From positions 56,626 through 120,625 of the forward strand of contig MNCI01008931.1 of assembly GCA_015680685.1 (NCBI GenBank): DNA of 64,000 nt, given 5' to 3'. Each line of letters starts with the position of its first letter. Position 1 is the first letter of the stretch. This stretch comes from Gnetum montanum. Taxonomy: Eukaryota; Streptophyta; Gnetopsida; Gnetales; Gnetaceae. Both the position numbers and the translations under genes were made by a program. Below, piece by piece: positions 44,147-56,047 of the stretch. The notes under the pieces were generated by a model. The model was given only the letters and a program-made list of their open reading frames with translations, was not told the DNA's origin and made no database searches.

Positions 44147-47100
44147 GGTTTTTCTGATGCCCATACCGATCATCATGGAGTTAGTGGGCACTTTGTCCTA
44201 CATTGGCCACCCTAAGGCCAATATCCCTCTACCCAATATGACCTTGAACAAGGTCTCACTATGGTTCTAGCCATGGACAAGAGAATTCCTTACTTACATC
44301 CTTCAAAACTTCGGTGTAATGTTGTGGTCACACTTGTCTATGGATGTGGCTAAGGTCATAGTAGAGACACTAATGCCTTTAGCATCTAGCTTGGTTGCCA
44401 AGTTTATTACTAACAACCCACCTCCTAGGATAATAGGGGGACTACAGACACAATCGTACCTCATAGAGATATAGACTATGCCAAAGTATAGTTAGTATAA
44501 TGTTGATAATACTCTGATGGTAGCGCATAGATCCCACATGTTATTCTAGAACCTACCTAGCACCGTGTATCGTCTATAGGGGTGAGCACGGTTTTTATAG
44601 TGTTTTTATGTTTTTTAGCTTTATTGGCTAAAATGCCTTTTTTAACTTCATCAATTTTATGAACTTCTTGTAGGTATAAGGTCACTGATCAAGGCTTGAT
44701 CACTAATGATCAAACCTTGGTAGTGGTTTAAATTGCCTTAGATGTATTTAGAAAGGGCTCCTAGATCAAAACTATTATGAATACACCAGTAGATTCAAGC
44801 TTGTCTACAACAAGTGTGTGGATGAGAGGATGATACATAACTAGTGGGTGGGCTCCAAGAGCTCCTTGGATTAGACCCTAGTAACTAATCCCTCTACTCA
44901 AACCACACCAAAGCACAAGAAGACAGGTGAACATAAAGGCTATAACTTCTAATGTTTTATGGGTATGAAAATTTTATGTGTTCTATTGTTTTAATTAGTT
45001 ATTAACCTTGCCTATGTTGATGCTAAACATTAGTTCTTGCCTTGTAGGACCCTTCACCTTTGCTAATCTTACCTTACCACTTGTAGGATCTCATGAGGAT
45101 ACCCTCATCTTGAAGCTTGGTGAGGTGATACTAGCATAGGAGTGGCTAAGGGAACAAGTGCCTAGGTACATTCAAGATGTGGATTTGCTTGATTTGTTTA
45201 TGGCACCTATCCCTTTAATCCCTATCATAGAGATGCTTCATGTCATCGACTTCAATGAAAAAATCGATCGCTTCAACATCACCATACAAGGTATGCCTAC
45301 TTCACCTTTTGCAACTTGTTTGGTATCCCCACTAATAGGACTAAGGTTGCCACTAGAATAGTGAAGGAAGTGGGTCATCATGAGGAAGTTTCAGAGTGGC
45401 CTAGTGTTAGCATGGACCACTCCAGAATTTCCCTAGATAGCTTCACAAACCATGACACAAAGGCTTCATATTCTTTGTTCAGGTCTAGTGCATTTCCTAA
45501 ACTATTATTATAAAAGAAGGTAATCAACATCGAATAGTGATGGACCTTTAAGAAGGTCTTGATAGATGGCATTAGGTTCAACTGGTTGGCTGCTTTGGTT
45601 ATTGGCCTTTAGGATGAGATCCTTAGACTCCACGAGGATACGTCTAACATAATCCACATGCATTTTGTATTTTTTGTAGGTTACTTGAAGAGGTTCACAG
45701 AGTGCTTGGTGGTTTGGAGGAATGGATGATGGGTTCTTGAAGACCAAGATCAACTCTCTAGACCTTGGATAAGGTACATTTATCCAATGGAGTAGGTCTA
45801 GAACCCACCATAGGGAATGGAGGATTCATTGTCTGTTACCACCAAGGTTTTTGATGCTATACAATGTGAATCCCCCAAAAACCTAGAGGAGAAGTCCCTC
45901 ATGATTCCAACAAGTGTCCTAGAGGCCAAATAATGATGCAAAGAAGCTGAAGGAGAAGCTAGGGCCAAGCTCAAGAGGCCCATAAAGGAATCACCACTAG
46001 CATCAAACTAGCGTGCCTCGAAGAAGCTTAAGTTTAATCTTAAGTCATCATAGCAGGCAATCATAAGTAAGCTTTATTTTCATTTTGGAAATTCTATGTT
46101 TTAAGGTCTTCTCACAACATTATAATTTCTAATGCTAATCAATTTTCTATGTGCTATGGTTGTAGACAAGCATTAGGTCATGGTAGCCCAAGTTTCCATA
46201 GAGAAGGAAGCACAAAAATGTGTAACTATAGCAACCGAGGAGGAACAAAGATGTTTAGAGGAGGCACTCTTATAGTAGCATGAAGCTAAAGGGTTTGCCA
46301 ACATTAATCTAGACACCTTATTCAGTGAGGTAGTGCTAGGCACATCCCCCATCCTCATCCTAGAGGAACAGGAGGAGGAGCCAGGTATACACGTCTTTAC
46401 AGTTTTTGTTATATCTTATTATTTTATGTTTGGTTTTCATCCTAACCATTCAATGATTGTTATGTTTATAGTAATTCATGAGCCATCTATTCAAGCCCCT
46501 ATCCCTAATTTTCATGCAAAACCATGGGTAGAGGTCTTAGATAAGGTGGAATTCATACACTTGATGGCTAAGGACATCATCGACTGGTTGCATCAAGTTG
46601 CATCTGAGATAGGTAAGAACTTTGTTTTCTATGCTTTAGTTATTTTGTTATGTCATAGGTTGTGTTAACATCATGGCTATCTTAGGTTGTACACTATGTT
46701 TATGATTACCTACTATGTTTATATAGTGCCTTTTGTGAAGTGGGATCCCAACCAAGACATAGAAATTAACACTTTGATGAAGCTTCCATCCAATGTCTCT
46801 AGTGTACCCTTGAAGTTAAACGAGACTACTACTAATCTAGCAATGTCATGTGCCAAAACTTCATGGAAGCTAGAGAGATCCAAAGAATTCCTATGAGAGC
46901 AGGTTATGGCCTTAATGAAGAAAACTCAATGGTAGGAGGAGATGATTAGAGAGCTTGAGGACCATAAGGCCTTTGTGAAAGCCCAAGTAGCTAACTCAAG
47001 GAAATTGCAAACTAAAGAGATCATGTGGGCCCACCACTAGCATGCCATCCAAGATAAAGTAGTGCTCTCATATGAGATAGCAGAATAGTAGATGTAGATG

Positions 47101-47709
47101 GACCTCATCTCCTAGAAGATTGAGGATTGGAAAGATCACTATAATTGGGTTCTAAAGTGGGGTAGGAAACAAAACGATCACATGTGGTAATATAAGGCTA
47201 ATCGGGAGGCCTGCATGAAGTGGCTCAAAGAGGAGTTAGTTGAACAGCATAAGAGAGAGCTATTCATTCAAGGGATCCAACTGGAGAGTGCTTATAAGCT
47301 CTTTCAGAGTACTCTCATAGTGGAGAAATCCCCAGCTCCTCTTACCATTGTTGTAGGTGAGACCTATGCAGCTACCATTACCCAAGAGCTTCCTACTTGG
47401 ATTGAAATAAATAAGATTAGCATTGTCATCAGTGTTGATCTTGGAGATATTAACTGGGTCAATATGATGAAAGATCAAATCCTCCTTCATTTACAAGATG
47501 GCCTTCCACATCTATCCTCGGAAGTCATGGAGCTGGAGTCCCTAAAGGTTTGATGCATCTTATGTTTTAGTTTTATTTTAAGTTATGGTTTTTGGATATT
47601 AGTTACTAACTAGCCATGTGTTGTTATATTTTAGGCATCAGGTGACATTGGTGGCCCCAGCAGCAAGGGTGGAAATGACCCACCACTTCCTCCTCCAAAT
47701 ACTCCTTAG
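44147..47709 (+). pseudogene. Multi-exon pseudogene with preserved splice sites, product unrecognised
   Basis: At least seven plus-strand exons with consensus borders: 44,147-44,581; 44,674-44,926; 45,048-45,290; 45,680-46,067; 46,166-46,384; 46,472-46,612; 46,727-47,547; 47,635-47,709 (stop TAG). Introns are short (87-390 bp), T-rich and GT-AG. Predicted protein: an N-terminal globular part (SYIGHPKANIPLPN, WTREFLTYILQNFGVMLWSH, NPPPRIIGGLQTQSYLIEI), a middle part with LGEVILA-stop-EWLREQVPRYIQDV, a basic patch (RASKKLKFNLKS) and a long charged coiled-coil exon (EELVEQHKRELFIQGIQLES). The tail is Gly/Pro-rich (GGNDPPLPPPNTP). In-frame stops are numerous, five in the first exon alone and all TAG, so it is not translatable now. 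I do not recognise the protein. It is convergent with a Tat-like gag-protease frame; see findings. Confidence 0.65.
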
Positions 47710-48590
47710 CATTCTCCATCTGCCTCTTGTTGGCTATTTATTTTTATTTTTATGTTAATGACTAGTGTTAGCCAAGACTATGTTATAGAGGGCTATTGTT
47801 ATTTTTTGGACATACTTCCACATAGTGTGGTGATGGCTATGTATGCTAGAGACATTCTAAATTTTAAATTTTTAGTTTCTTTTTTGGCTATATATAATGT
47901 TCTAGTGTTGTAAATGTTGTAAGTGACTATGTTGATGATTTTGGTTATAAAACTAAATGGCTAATTGATGCAATAATAGTCTAAACAAAAATACAATAAA
48001 AAAGACATTTGCTAGATTTAGGACATGGTGGGCATAGGTTATATTGTTTTGGTAGACATTGCTAGTTTAAGGCCATGGTAGGCCATGTTATGTGATTGTT
48101 TTTGCCATTTTAATGCCATGAGGGGTCATGTTGTCTATTTAAAGTCTTAGCATACTATAACACTAGTTTAGAGTCTTAGTGTACTGTAACGCCAGTTTAG
48201 AGTCTTAGTAGACTGTAATGCCAGTTTAGAGTCTTAGCAAACTATAATACCAATTTAGAGTCTTAGCTAATTCTAACACTAGTTTAGTGTCTTAGCAGAC
48301 TAAGGTTGAAAAGAAACTCATAGTTTTTTGCCAATTTTATGTTTTAAAGTTTTTATGATTTTTTTAGTTTATATCACACTAAATAGAAAAAAATAAGAAA
48401 AGAAATAAGGTCATACTAAATGGAAATGCAAGTAAAATAAACTCCTAGCCTATATGCATAAATAGGAAAGTGAAATGTAAGAAAAAAGTTAATAATTGGT
48501 CAACAAAAAGAAAAATTAGGCTAAATGGTTATGGTACAAATGGCTATAAAAGGTCATAAGGGCATGACATGGAAAGAGTAATAGTGCATG
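47710..48590. other. Spacer between the convergent frames
   Basis: AT-rich, no domain. It contains the 29-bp tandem repeat at 48,143-48,302 and no recognisable RT, RNase H or integrase, the domains that would be expected after the protease on the minus strand. Confidence 0.6.
48143..48302. repeat. 29-bp tandem repeat, 5.5 copies
   Basis: Five units of exactly 29 bp beginning AGTCTTAG and ending AGTTTAG or AATTTAG (48,143-48,287), plus a partial sixth unit (48,288-48,302). Units differ at three to eight positions. Confidence 0.9.
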
Positions 48591-51500
48591 CTATTTATGC
48601 AGGCTCTTCCCAATCTTTGAAAGGTTAGGAAATTTATAAGGCCTTTTTTGCACAACTTTGTACTCACCATTCCCTTCATTAATGATGTTAAAGAGGAGTT
48701 CATCCCATGACACATCCTGTTACCCATTGTTGTTGTTTTTGGGTTGCTCCTCTCTCTTGGGCTGGTGGACTTTGTGATTGGGAGCTTCCTCCTGAAGCTC
48801 CACTGCAAACCCCTACTCTATGTTCTCATTGTTGACAGCCAAGGGAACTACGCTATCATCATGAATGATGATTTCACCTACCTCATAAGGAAGGTGAATA
48901 TCTTAGTGGATGGGTGAGGACATGTCTCATAACTGAGCCAACCAGCTCAAGGTCTTCCCAGAATAAGGTTGAATTCCAATGTCTTCTCCACCACCAAGAA
49001 ATTGATGGTTGTGGGGAATTACTTCCCTACCACAAAGTTCAAGGAGATAGGTCCCTTGACAGTAACCCTTGACCCATTGAAGTACTTGAAAGTCATGGTT
49101 GTTGAAGGCTATATTTCTTATGTTAAGCCTAGGCATTCAACGATGGTCATGGGATGACATTGTTGTGGCTCCATCACCTACATGCACTTGATGCACTATA
49201 AACTATCCTACACCTATGGTTATGAATAGAGGAGCCTTAGTTACATCACCATTTTTGGGATTAGCCTTTATTTCACTATCCCAAAATACTAGGGATTTTG
49301 AGTTCTCCTCCCTTGATGAGGAGGAATCATCACTACATGAATGAATTCCTTGTTAGTGGGGATGTCCTCACTAATGGGCATGGAAGTTAACATTTTGACT
49401 AGTGCATCATGATGTGTGGTAGAATTCATGATCAAGTCATACAAGCTTAGAGTTGTATTCTTCTACTTGAGGGATTGCCTGACCTAATCTATTACATTGA
49501 GAAAGTTTTTATCGTTGTTCATGGGCTTGTCACCTTGGTTGTGCCTCACTTCCTTCATGCACCCCAAAATGTGAACTTCAGCCTTAGGTGGTTGTTGATA
49601 GTGCTTCTCCTCTTTATTCTAGCTATGGGTTTTAGTGTCCTCCTGTGGCTTGTTGGTTGAAGCGAGTTGAGCAGAAAGGATCATTGGTATAGCTAAAATG
49701 GGAGTGGACTTCAGTGGGCCACTTCCCTTCATGCCCTCTGTTTGCTTGTCATCCTTGTTGTTAGGCTTTTGCTTATGCTTCTTCCTTTGCTTCATTAAAG
49801 TCTTTTGATTAGCAGTCATTGGTTGTAAGGAAGAGGTAGTAGCATTGGCCACCATAGGAGGTCATTGTGTGGTCATGTTAGTTGGTTGGGCTATGACTAG
49901 TGGGGTTGTGTTAGGCTAGGGTACCCTGATGACAAAAGGTTTTCTTGGAGGTGCCTACAATAGTACTCTCACAACAAAAGGGGGTCTTGGGCTAGTGGAA
50001 GCTAAAGGGGAACTTTCATTGCAAAGGGGTACCTGAATCATGAACAATTCCCTCATTAGTCTCTGATTGTCATTGATGTTGAATGTTGAAATAATGTAAG
50101 GACTATTATTAGCATTCAATGGATCCTTGTATACTTTCATCGATTTCTTTTGGGATTGAACTAGCTTGGAAGAATCTAAGACCAACTCTTCCCTATCTAT
50201 CATTTTCTGCAAGTCATCCTTCAATGTGAGGTAGAAGTCTGTCTCATCACTAGGTAGTTGGTGATAGTGGGAAAAGCAATCTAGTTTAAAGTACCTAGGC
50301 AATTAAGGGTAGTCCTTGATTACCTAAGTGGGGTTCTTGGCTATTTTACATAACTACTTGTTCTTCATTTGAGCAGCTTTGATCATTTTCTTCTATTTCA
50401 TGCACCCACTCTTCAATAATTGATATAGTAACTTAGATGGTTTCAAAGGAAGTGTATTTACTTTCGTCTTTCTACTCAAAATTTGGCCTAGTCATAGTTG
50501 ATGCAATGGCCATAGAGGTAAATGGTTGGTTATCATGGTTGTTAGTGAGGACATTGGGTAGGTTGTTCCTTGGCCCTTAATTAGTGGTATTTACCTCTTT
50601 GATCAATATTGCTAGGCCACATTGTTATCCTTACTCTTTTCGTTGTCCTCCTGTGTATGTTGGGTTTTGTATGCTATGTAGGTTGGATTATGACTAGCCT
50701 CTATAGCATCTTCTATGTTCTTGGTTTAGGAGAACGCTTGGCTGAGGGATTATGAGTAAAAGTAGTAAAGTTTAGACTTGATAAATTCATTAGCCATCCC
50801 CTTAGATATAGCCAAAAGGTGGGCTTCAGCCATGGGCTTTAGTATTTCGTTTAGTAGTCTATTCCACCATTGGATGAACTTTTGTATGAGCTTAAGAGAT
50901 CCCTACTTGACCTTCATGAGTTGGTCAAGCATGGTGTTAGGCTTCAAGTTATATTTGAAGCAGTTAACAAGCTAGGCTATCAAATCCTCAAGAATGGATA
51001 TGGATCCTCTTAGTAGTACATGGTACCAATCAAGTGCTTTCCCAATCAAGAACATTAGAAAACTCCTCATGATAGTATGAGGCCATGGTTGCAATAGTAA
51101 GCACTGAGAACTAAAGGTTATAAGGTAAGCATTAGGCTCACTTTCTCCATTGTATTTTCTAAATTTGGGGATAGGGACACTAGGAGGAAGTATCAAGGAT
51201 GGGACCACAGGACTAATGCAACCATCATGGTAGAAGTCCATAATCTTGACACTTTGGAAAGTAGAGGTTGTGATCCTCTTTAACTTCTTTGTCAGGTCCT
51301 AGATCATCTAGAATGCTTGATCCAATTCTTGTGGTGGCCTTGTTGGCTATAGGACTTGCACATATGGCTACGATGTTTGTTGTGAGGCTTGTAACCTCAC
51401 TATTGTTTGTAAGATGAAAGGAAGTGATTGTGTTATCATTGTAGCTTGTGGGCCAAATAAGGAAAAAGAAGCTTATGCTAGTACCTGAGGCATAAATGGG

Positions 51501-52227
51501 TTAAAGGGGGTCTGTGATCCTTGAGCTGCTTAGGGTCCCATGGTGGATCCCACATGGGTAGTTAATGGATCTGGAGTTGTTAGAACCATTGTCGATGATT
51601 GCATAGATTAAGACTATGTGGCAAATGACATCAATGTATTATGGGCCATTAGCTATGACATCGATTGAGTTTGATGTATGGCTATAACTAGTGTGGGATC
51701 AATAGTGATAACATTATGGGGAGTGGAAGATGGTGGCACCATGCCCATGAAGAACACAAAGACATGAGGGAAAGGCTTAGTTTCCTTTGGAGTTGCTTGT
51801 TAGAACAACCCTCCCAGGATGTTTTTCAGGTCAGATTCTGTCCTAAATCCATCCTCCTCTTTTTATTGTTCTTTTGAGGTATGCTTGTTATCCTCTTCCT
51901 CCATCTCAATCGATTTAACTAGGATACTCACATAGATGTCTTCAAGATGTATTTGGTCATAGGGGGAAGGGATGTACTCTTTGTCATTGTGATGGATGAG
52001 TTCAAAGTCCCTTTTGACCTTTGTATCCAAATGTGGAATTACCATGCTAGCTTGCATTTTGGCAAAAATGTAGTTATATCTATCTTCATTTATGATTGCA
52101 AAGTCAGGAATTTTCACCCTAACCCTCAAAGATTGCTTGAATTTGATGATAGTAGGGTCTATGGGATCATAGAACCTCATGGCTTATTGACTAGGACCTT
52201 CACCAGTGAAGGTGAAAGGAAATTTAG
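48591..52227 (-). pseudogene. Tat/Ogre-like Gypsy gag-protease reading frame
   Basis: Minus-strand frame read from about 52,227 (KFPFTFTGEGPSQ) to a stop at 48,591-48,593. N-terminal part: MRFYDPIDPTIIKFKQSLRV and an acidic region. Gag core at about 51,180-50,960: PPSVPIPKFRKYNGESEPNA, IGKALDWYHVLL; this is the P-F--Y-G--DP--HL / A--WY pattern of Tat-lineage gag. Then a zinc-binding-like block CFSHYHQLPSDETDFYLTLK, where the family has a CxFH--GH-T--C pattern, followed by a Lys-rich linker. Protease C-terminal half at 49,110-48,900: TMTFKYFNGSRVTVKGPISL, VVEKTLEFNLILGRP, the FNLLLGRPW landmark. Many TAG/TAA stops and frame changes. The frame ends with KRPYKFPNLSKIGKSLHK and no pol follows. 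Confidence 0.75.
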
Positions 52228-53450
52228 TCAACTATAAGAAGGACATGGCTATTTCATTAAAAATGGCTTAACATAGGCTATAAAAGGAAAAATAGAGGTA
52301 AATCCCAAAAAGTTGAATTCAATAATGGTTAAAGAAAGCAAAAATGGCAAAAAATTGAGCACTTTCTATATTAGTAAGTGGGGGATTAGGTGGGTTTAGC
52401 CCTTTACTAGAAATAAAAAGCTAGAAAAGTTAGTAACAAGCCTCACCCATGCTAGCCCCATAACTACCTCTACACTAGGTATGGTAAGGGGGAAAAGAAA
52501 GCAAGTGAGATGGGGAAAATATCACACCTTTCTAATCCAACATTGATGAGGGGGAAAAGGCTAAAACCAAAGTGAAATACTGGTTTTTTTCCACTGAAAC
52601 TTTGTTTTAGCATGTTGCCAATTTTCTCAGCTAGGAAAGATGGGGGGAAGCTAACTTCTGGAAGTTTAATGGTTTTTGGAAGGGTTACACCACCCACTTT
52701 GGAAACTAAAAAAAATTGACATCAAAAAGGAAAAATGATGAAAGGTTTCAATGCTGGCTTTGGTAAGAAAACATTCATAACAAGTGCTATGAAAAACCAA
52801 CACCCAACCACCTACAACTTCTATGTTGTAGTATTAGTCATAGGAGGGAATGGGCAATGTTGATCTTTTGAAAGTTTTGGCTGTAAAAAATTAGAAAAAA
52901 CCTACAAATGACAACGTTGGCTATGAGGGAAATAGATCTTTGACAAAGAAATCTAGCAAAGGTTCTCCTTCTAGCTCAAGAAAATTGTTGTAACCAGAAA
53001 AATAAGTCGTTCAAAAATTGATAAATCCAACATAGCAGACTCAACCTTGAATCCCTAGGGCCTCTAAAAACATGGGATTCAAGGTACCCTAGATTGTTCG
53101 GTAGATCATCCAAGGACTTACAAAATGTAAAATGGTGGGTTGATAAAATAAAATGTAAAAATTACAGATCTATAAAATAGAAAGCAAATGAAGATTGCGC
53201 ACAAAATGAAAATTTAAAACTTTATTAAAACAATAAAGAATGAGTTTCAGATATGTGTACAAGAAATGCCCATGAGAGAGAAAAAGGGGGTTCACTAGGA
53301 TAGGAGTTCAAAGCTCATTGAAATTAATGTGATCTACTCCACGATTTGAATGCTAAGGCACTCCAAATGTTTTTGAACCTCCTCTACCATAACTTTAGAT
53401 CTGCAATTTGGGTCACTCTTGGAAAATGAGAAAAGTGAGAAATTTAATTA
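52228..53450. other. Upstream region of the minus-strand gag, nothing recognised
   Basis: Non-coding, AT-rich with a few GGGGGAAAA strings. Expected to hold the leader of the minus-strand element. No LTR border or primer site could be fixed. Confidence 0.45.
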
Positions 53451-54180
53451 CTACATTGCTCCACGTTGGGGGTTGGAAGTCCTAGAAATGGAACGTTGAC
53501 ACCAAAAGTTCACAAGTCTCAAGGGGTTAGCAAAGGTTGTAACAAGGTTACAAAGGTTCCATGCTGGGTGGTGGGCTCTAAGACGCTGGATTTCTACAAG
53601 GTTGCAAAAGCTGTTGGAAACCAAAATTTCTATGTGCTTGAAAATACCAAAGGTGGAATCAAAAAGGAATGTTGGGGTTTTGGTTTTATATATTTGGACC
53701 ATGATTTTTGCTAAAAATTGACTGGTAGATTGGATGCAAATTGCTACAAATTTCTTCTTCATATAGGTGAGATGGGTGCCCAAATTTGGAGGGTTACCAT
53801 GTATAGTAAGTGTCATCCCCCCATGGCCATTCCATTTACTATAAATAGTAACAAGGAGATACCTTCTACAATGGAGGTAGATCTTCCATGCTAAGCCTTC
53901 TACCATCTTTGTTGAAGTGGTTGGTCAACTTTAAGGTCATTAGAGTGCAAAAAATCTTATTCCTATAACTTCCACACTGAGAGAGAAAAGTTTCAACACA
54001 AGGGTAAGAAGCCTCCATGCTAAGGGTGAGGGTTCCCATGCTGTGAAAGAAGATCAAACTCTTCCATGCTAGGCATTATGTCTCCCCCCCACCCACTCCC
54101 CCACCTCCCCACCACCACCACCCACCGCCCCCCCACTTCTCCATGCTAGGGATAGGTGAGATTTCTCCCTATAGGTATTT
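53451..54180. repeat. Scattered TTCCATGCTGGG-type repeats
   Basis: Motifs CCACGTTGGGGG, TTCCATGCTGGGTGG, CTCCATGCTAAGGG, CCCATGCTGTG, CTTCCATGCTAGGC and CTCCATGCTAGGG recur, the same vocabulary and plus-strand orientation as the array at 39.49-42.1 kb. Periodicity is not clear. The region may be related to that array or to an LTR, but I cannot align the two end to end. Confidence 0.5.
54080..54136. repeat. C-rich tract (G-quadruplex-prone on the minus strand)
   Basis: About 57 bases almost entirely C with A/T interruptions; on the minus strand there are more than six runs of three or more G separated by one to four bases. Confidence 0.85.
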
Positions 54181-54540
54181 CTAGCATAGACAAGTGTATG
54201 CCCTCCATAAAACCCATCAAATTGCCATTTTTTTGCATTCCAAAAGGCATTTCTGTGGCCACCCCCCCTTCAAAGCCCAAATATAGATACTAGATCAATT
54301 TTTTCACATGGGGAATGAGGATTTTATCACTTATGAAACATTTTTTAGTCCTGAAAGTATGAAATATGTGACAGTGCCCACCATGGGATACCATCTTCAC
54401 ATTTACAACAAATTTTTTGCCTTAGCTTGCATGGAGTGAAGGCTAAATGATGAAAATTGGTCATAACATGTAAATTTTCATGGTGTTTCATCTTTTTCTT
54501 GGTCTATGATCTATTGAGCTAAATTAAAATTAGAAATATT
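54181..54540. other. Non-coding sequence, nothing recognised
   Basis: No domain, RNA gene or clear repeat. It leads into the degenerate tandem field at 54,540. Confidence 0.4.
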
Positions 54541-54759
54541 CTATCCATTACTTCATAGTGGGTCTTATATTTGAATTCCTAGATTAGAGCTTCTTCACAT
54601 TTTACCATAGCTTATAGAACCAAGTTGTACTTTTTGGTTCTACTAGTGTTTCCTTTCATTGTCATTTTAGATGGCAAAACTAATTTGGAGATAGCTTGCA
54701 AAACCAATTTTTGGTTCTATGAACTTTCTTCTACATATTAAACTCATGGCATCTAGATT
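54540..54759. repeat. Degenerate TAGAACCAATTTTTGGTTCTA tandem field, left part
   Basis: Two copies of a module with TAGAACCAA...TTTTTGGTTCTA. The same module recurs many times right of the inserted element (61,662-63,130), so the field was one block before the insertion at 54,760. Confidence 0.75.
54755..54759 (+). repeat. Target-site duplication AGATT, left
   Basis: AGATT before the left LTR; AGATC follows the right LTR at 61,657-61,661 (four of five identical). Confidence 0.7.
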
Positions 54760-55998
54760 TCTTGACCTTTTGGTATGTCAAAACCTTAAGGAAATTGGAG
54801 AATAAGGATGTTTGTATGGTTACTGTGTTTGTAGGACAAGAACATGGATAAGGACTAAAGGAGAGCTCAAGGGATGACATCTAGAAAGAGATGTCTAAGT
54901 GGAGATAACAAGGACTTGTCAGATATGAATAAAGACTCAAGGAATGAGAACTACAAAGAAATGGCAAAGTGAAGACTGCAAGGATTCAAGAGAACTTGGA
55001 CAAGGACTTCATTGGGAGTAAATGCAAAGAAGAAGACTATAGCAAAATCAAGATGCTCCAAGAATTGAGAAGAAGTCTTATCAATGCAAGGAAGCCTCAG
55101 GAAGCAAAGTTCAAGAACTAAGTAAACATCTCCCTAATGAAGAAGATATCTTCATCAATTTGGAGGACACCCAAAGAAGGTGTCTCCAAAAATAGGAGAT
55201 GTCTCCTTTTAGGTGAAGATGTCTCCTCAGAGACATCTCCCATGAAGAAGAGATGTCTCCCTTGAATCAAAGTTTGATGTAATAAGACATTATAATCTTG
55301 AAGAAGATGTCAGCCCTAGCCATTAAATAGCTGTTGCATGAATTACAATGTGATTTTAGAAACATCTAGGCTATAAGAATACTTAATTCTCTTAGGGAAG
55401 ATGAAATTTTGGGTGCAAGAAAGTGTCAACATTAAGCAATCATTGTAAACATTTTTATATTGTGTTTGTGTACTTCATTGTACCATGCTTTCTATTTTTC
55501 TAGTGATTTGGTACTATACCTCAAAGTACAAGGACCAACAAATCAATTGCATTCTTTCCTTGTAAATTTTGTTTCTCTTTCTTGTTGCCGTACTGGGGTT
55601 GATGTGCTTCTTGCGAGAAGGCATTGTCTTGAGCTTATTGAAATCTTGCAGGATTGAGTGATTAGTGTAGTGTCACAATACTCCAAAGTGAAGCTCAAGT
55701 TGTAAAGGTTGTGGAATCTTAGAAACCATATTCTAACCTTGTTGAGACCTTATGGGATTAAGTGGATTCATGGCGACAAATCACTCCATGGTAGAGCTTA
55801 GAGCTTGTATAGGGTGTTGTACCCTTCATATCACATTTTGAGAGAAACAAAGTCTGGAGGTGTGCAAGTGAACTACCCTCCAAGTGTGGATTACCCAAGT
55901 TGGGGAACCATGTAAAATTGATTGTGTGTGCTTTGTGTTGAAGAATTTTTGATTTATGAAACTTATCCATCCCCCCTTTCTAAGTTCAATGATCCTCA
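54760..55998 (+). repeat. 5' LTR of the non-autonomous Copia element (1,239 bp)
   Basis: Starts TCTTGACCTTTTGGTAT (consensus TGTTGACC from the 3' LTR) and ends GATCCTCA. U3 contains an AGATGTCTCC cluster at 55,175-55,262. A TATA-like GGCTATAAGAAT lies at 55,368-55,379. The start is aligned to the 3' LTR, and the end is set by the primer site two bases further on. An open frame at 55,460-55,657 is within R/U5 and has no recognised product. Confidence 0.85.
55175..55262. promoter_or_regulatory. Cluster of TGTCTC/GAGACA motifs in U3
   Basis: Four TGTCTC and one GAGACA within about 90 bp, including an inverted pair TGTCTC-CTCA-GAGACA. They lie about 110-190 bp upstream of the TATA-like box. TGTCTC is the classical auxin response element core; function here is inference from sequence and position only. 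Confidence 0.6.
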
Positions 55999-56000
55999 AG

Positions 56001-56012
56001 TGCTATCGAAGC
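56001..56012 (+). promoter_or_regulatory. Primer binding site (tRNA-Met type, decayed)
   Basis: TGCTATCGAAGC two bases after the 5' LTR matches 9 of 12 bases of the usual Copia site TGGTATCAGAGC (complementary to initiator tRNA-Met). Confidence 0.65.
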
Positions 56013-56047
56013 CTGATACTCTTATGCTCTACATTTTCCAAGAGTGA

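Noticed and set aside
45378-45753. Minus-strand open frames antisense to the exon cluster (45,378-45,581 and 45,508-45,753)
   Set aside because: The plus strand here carries splice sites and coherent exon translations; the minus frames show no domain.
37721-54180. Calling 37.7-54.2 kb one Tat-like element with paired LTRs
   Set aside because: The shared TTCCATG motifs are suggestive, but I could not align the flanks as direct repeats, and the TATA box at 38,768 points to plus-strand transcription. Kept as a hypothesis only.
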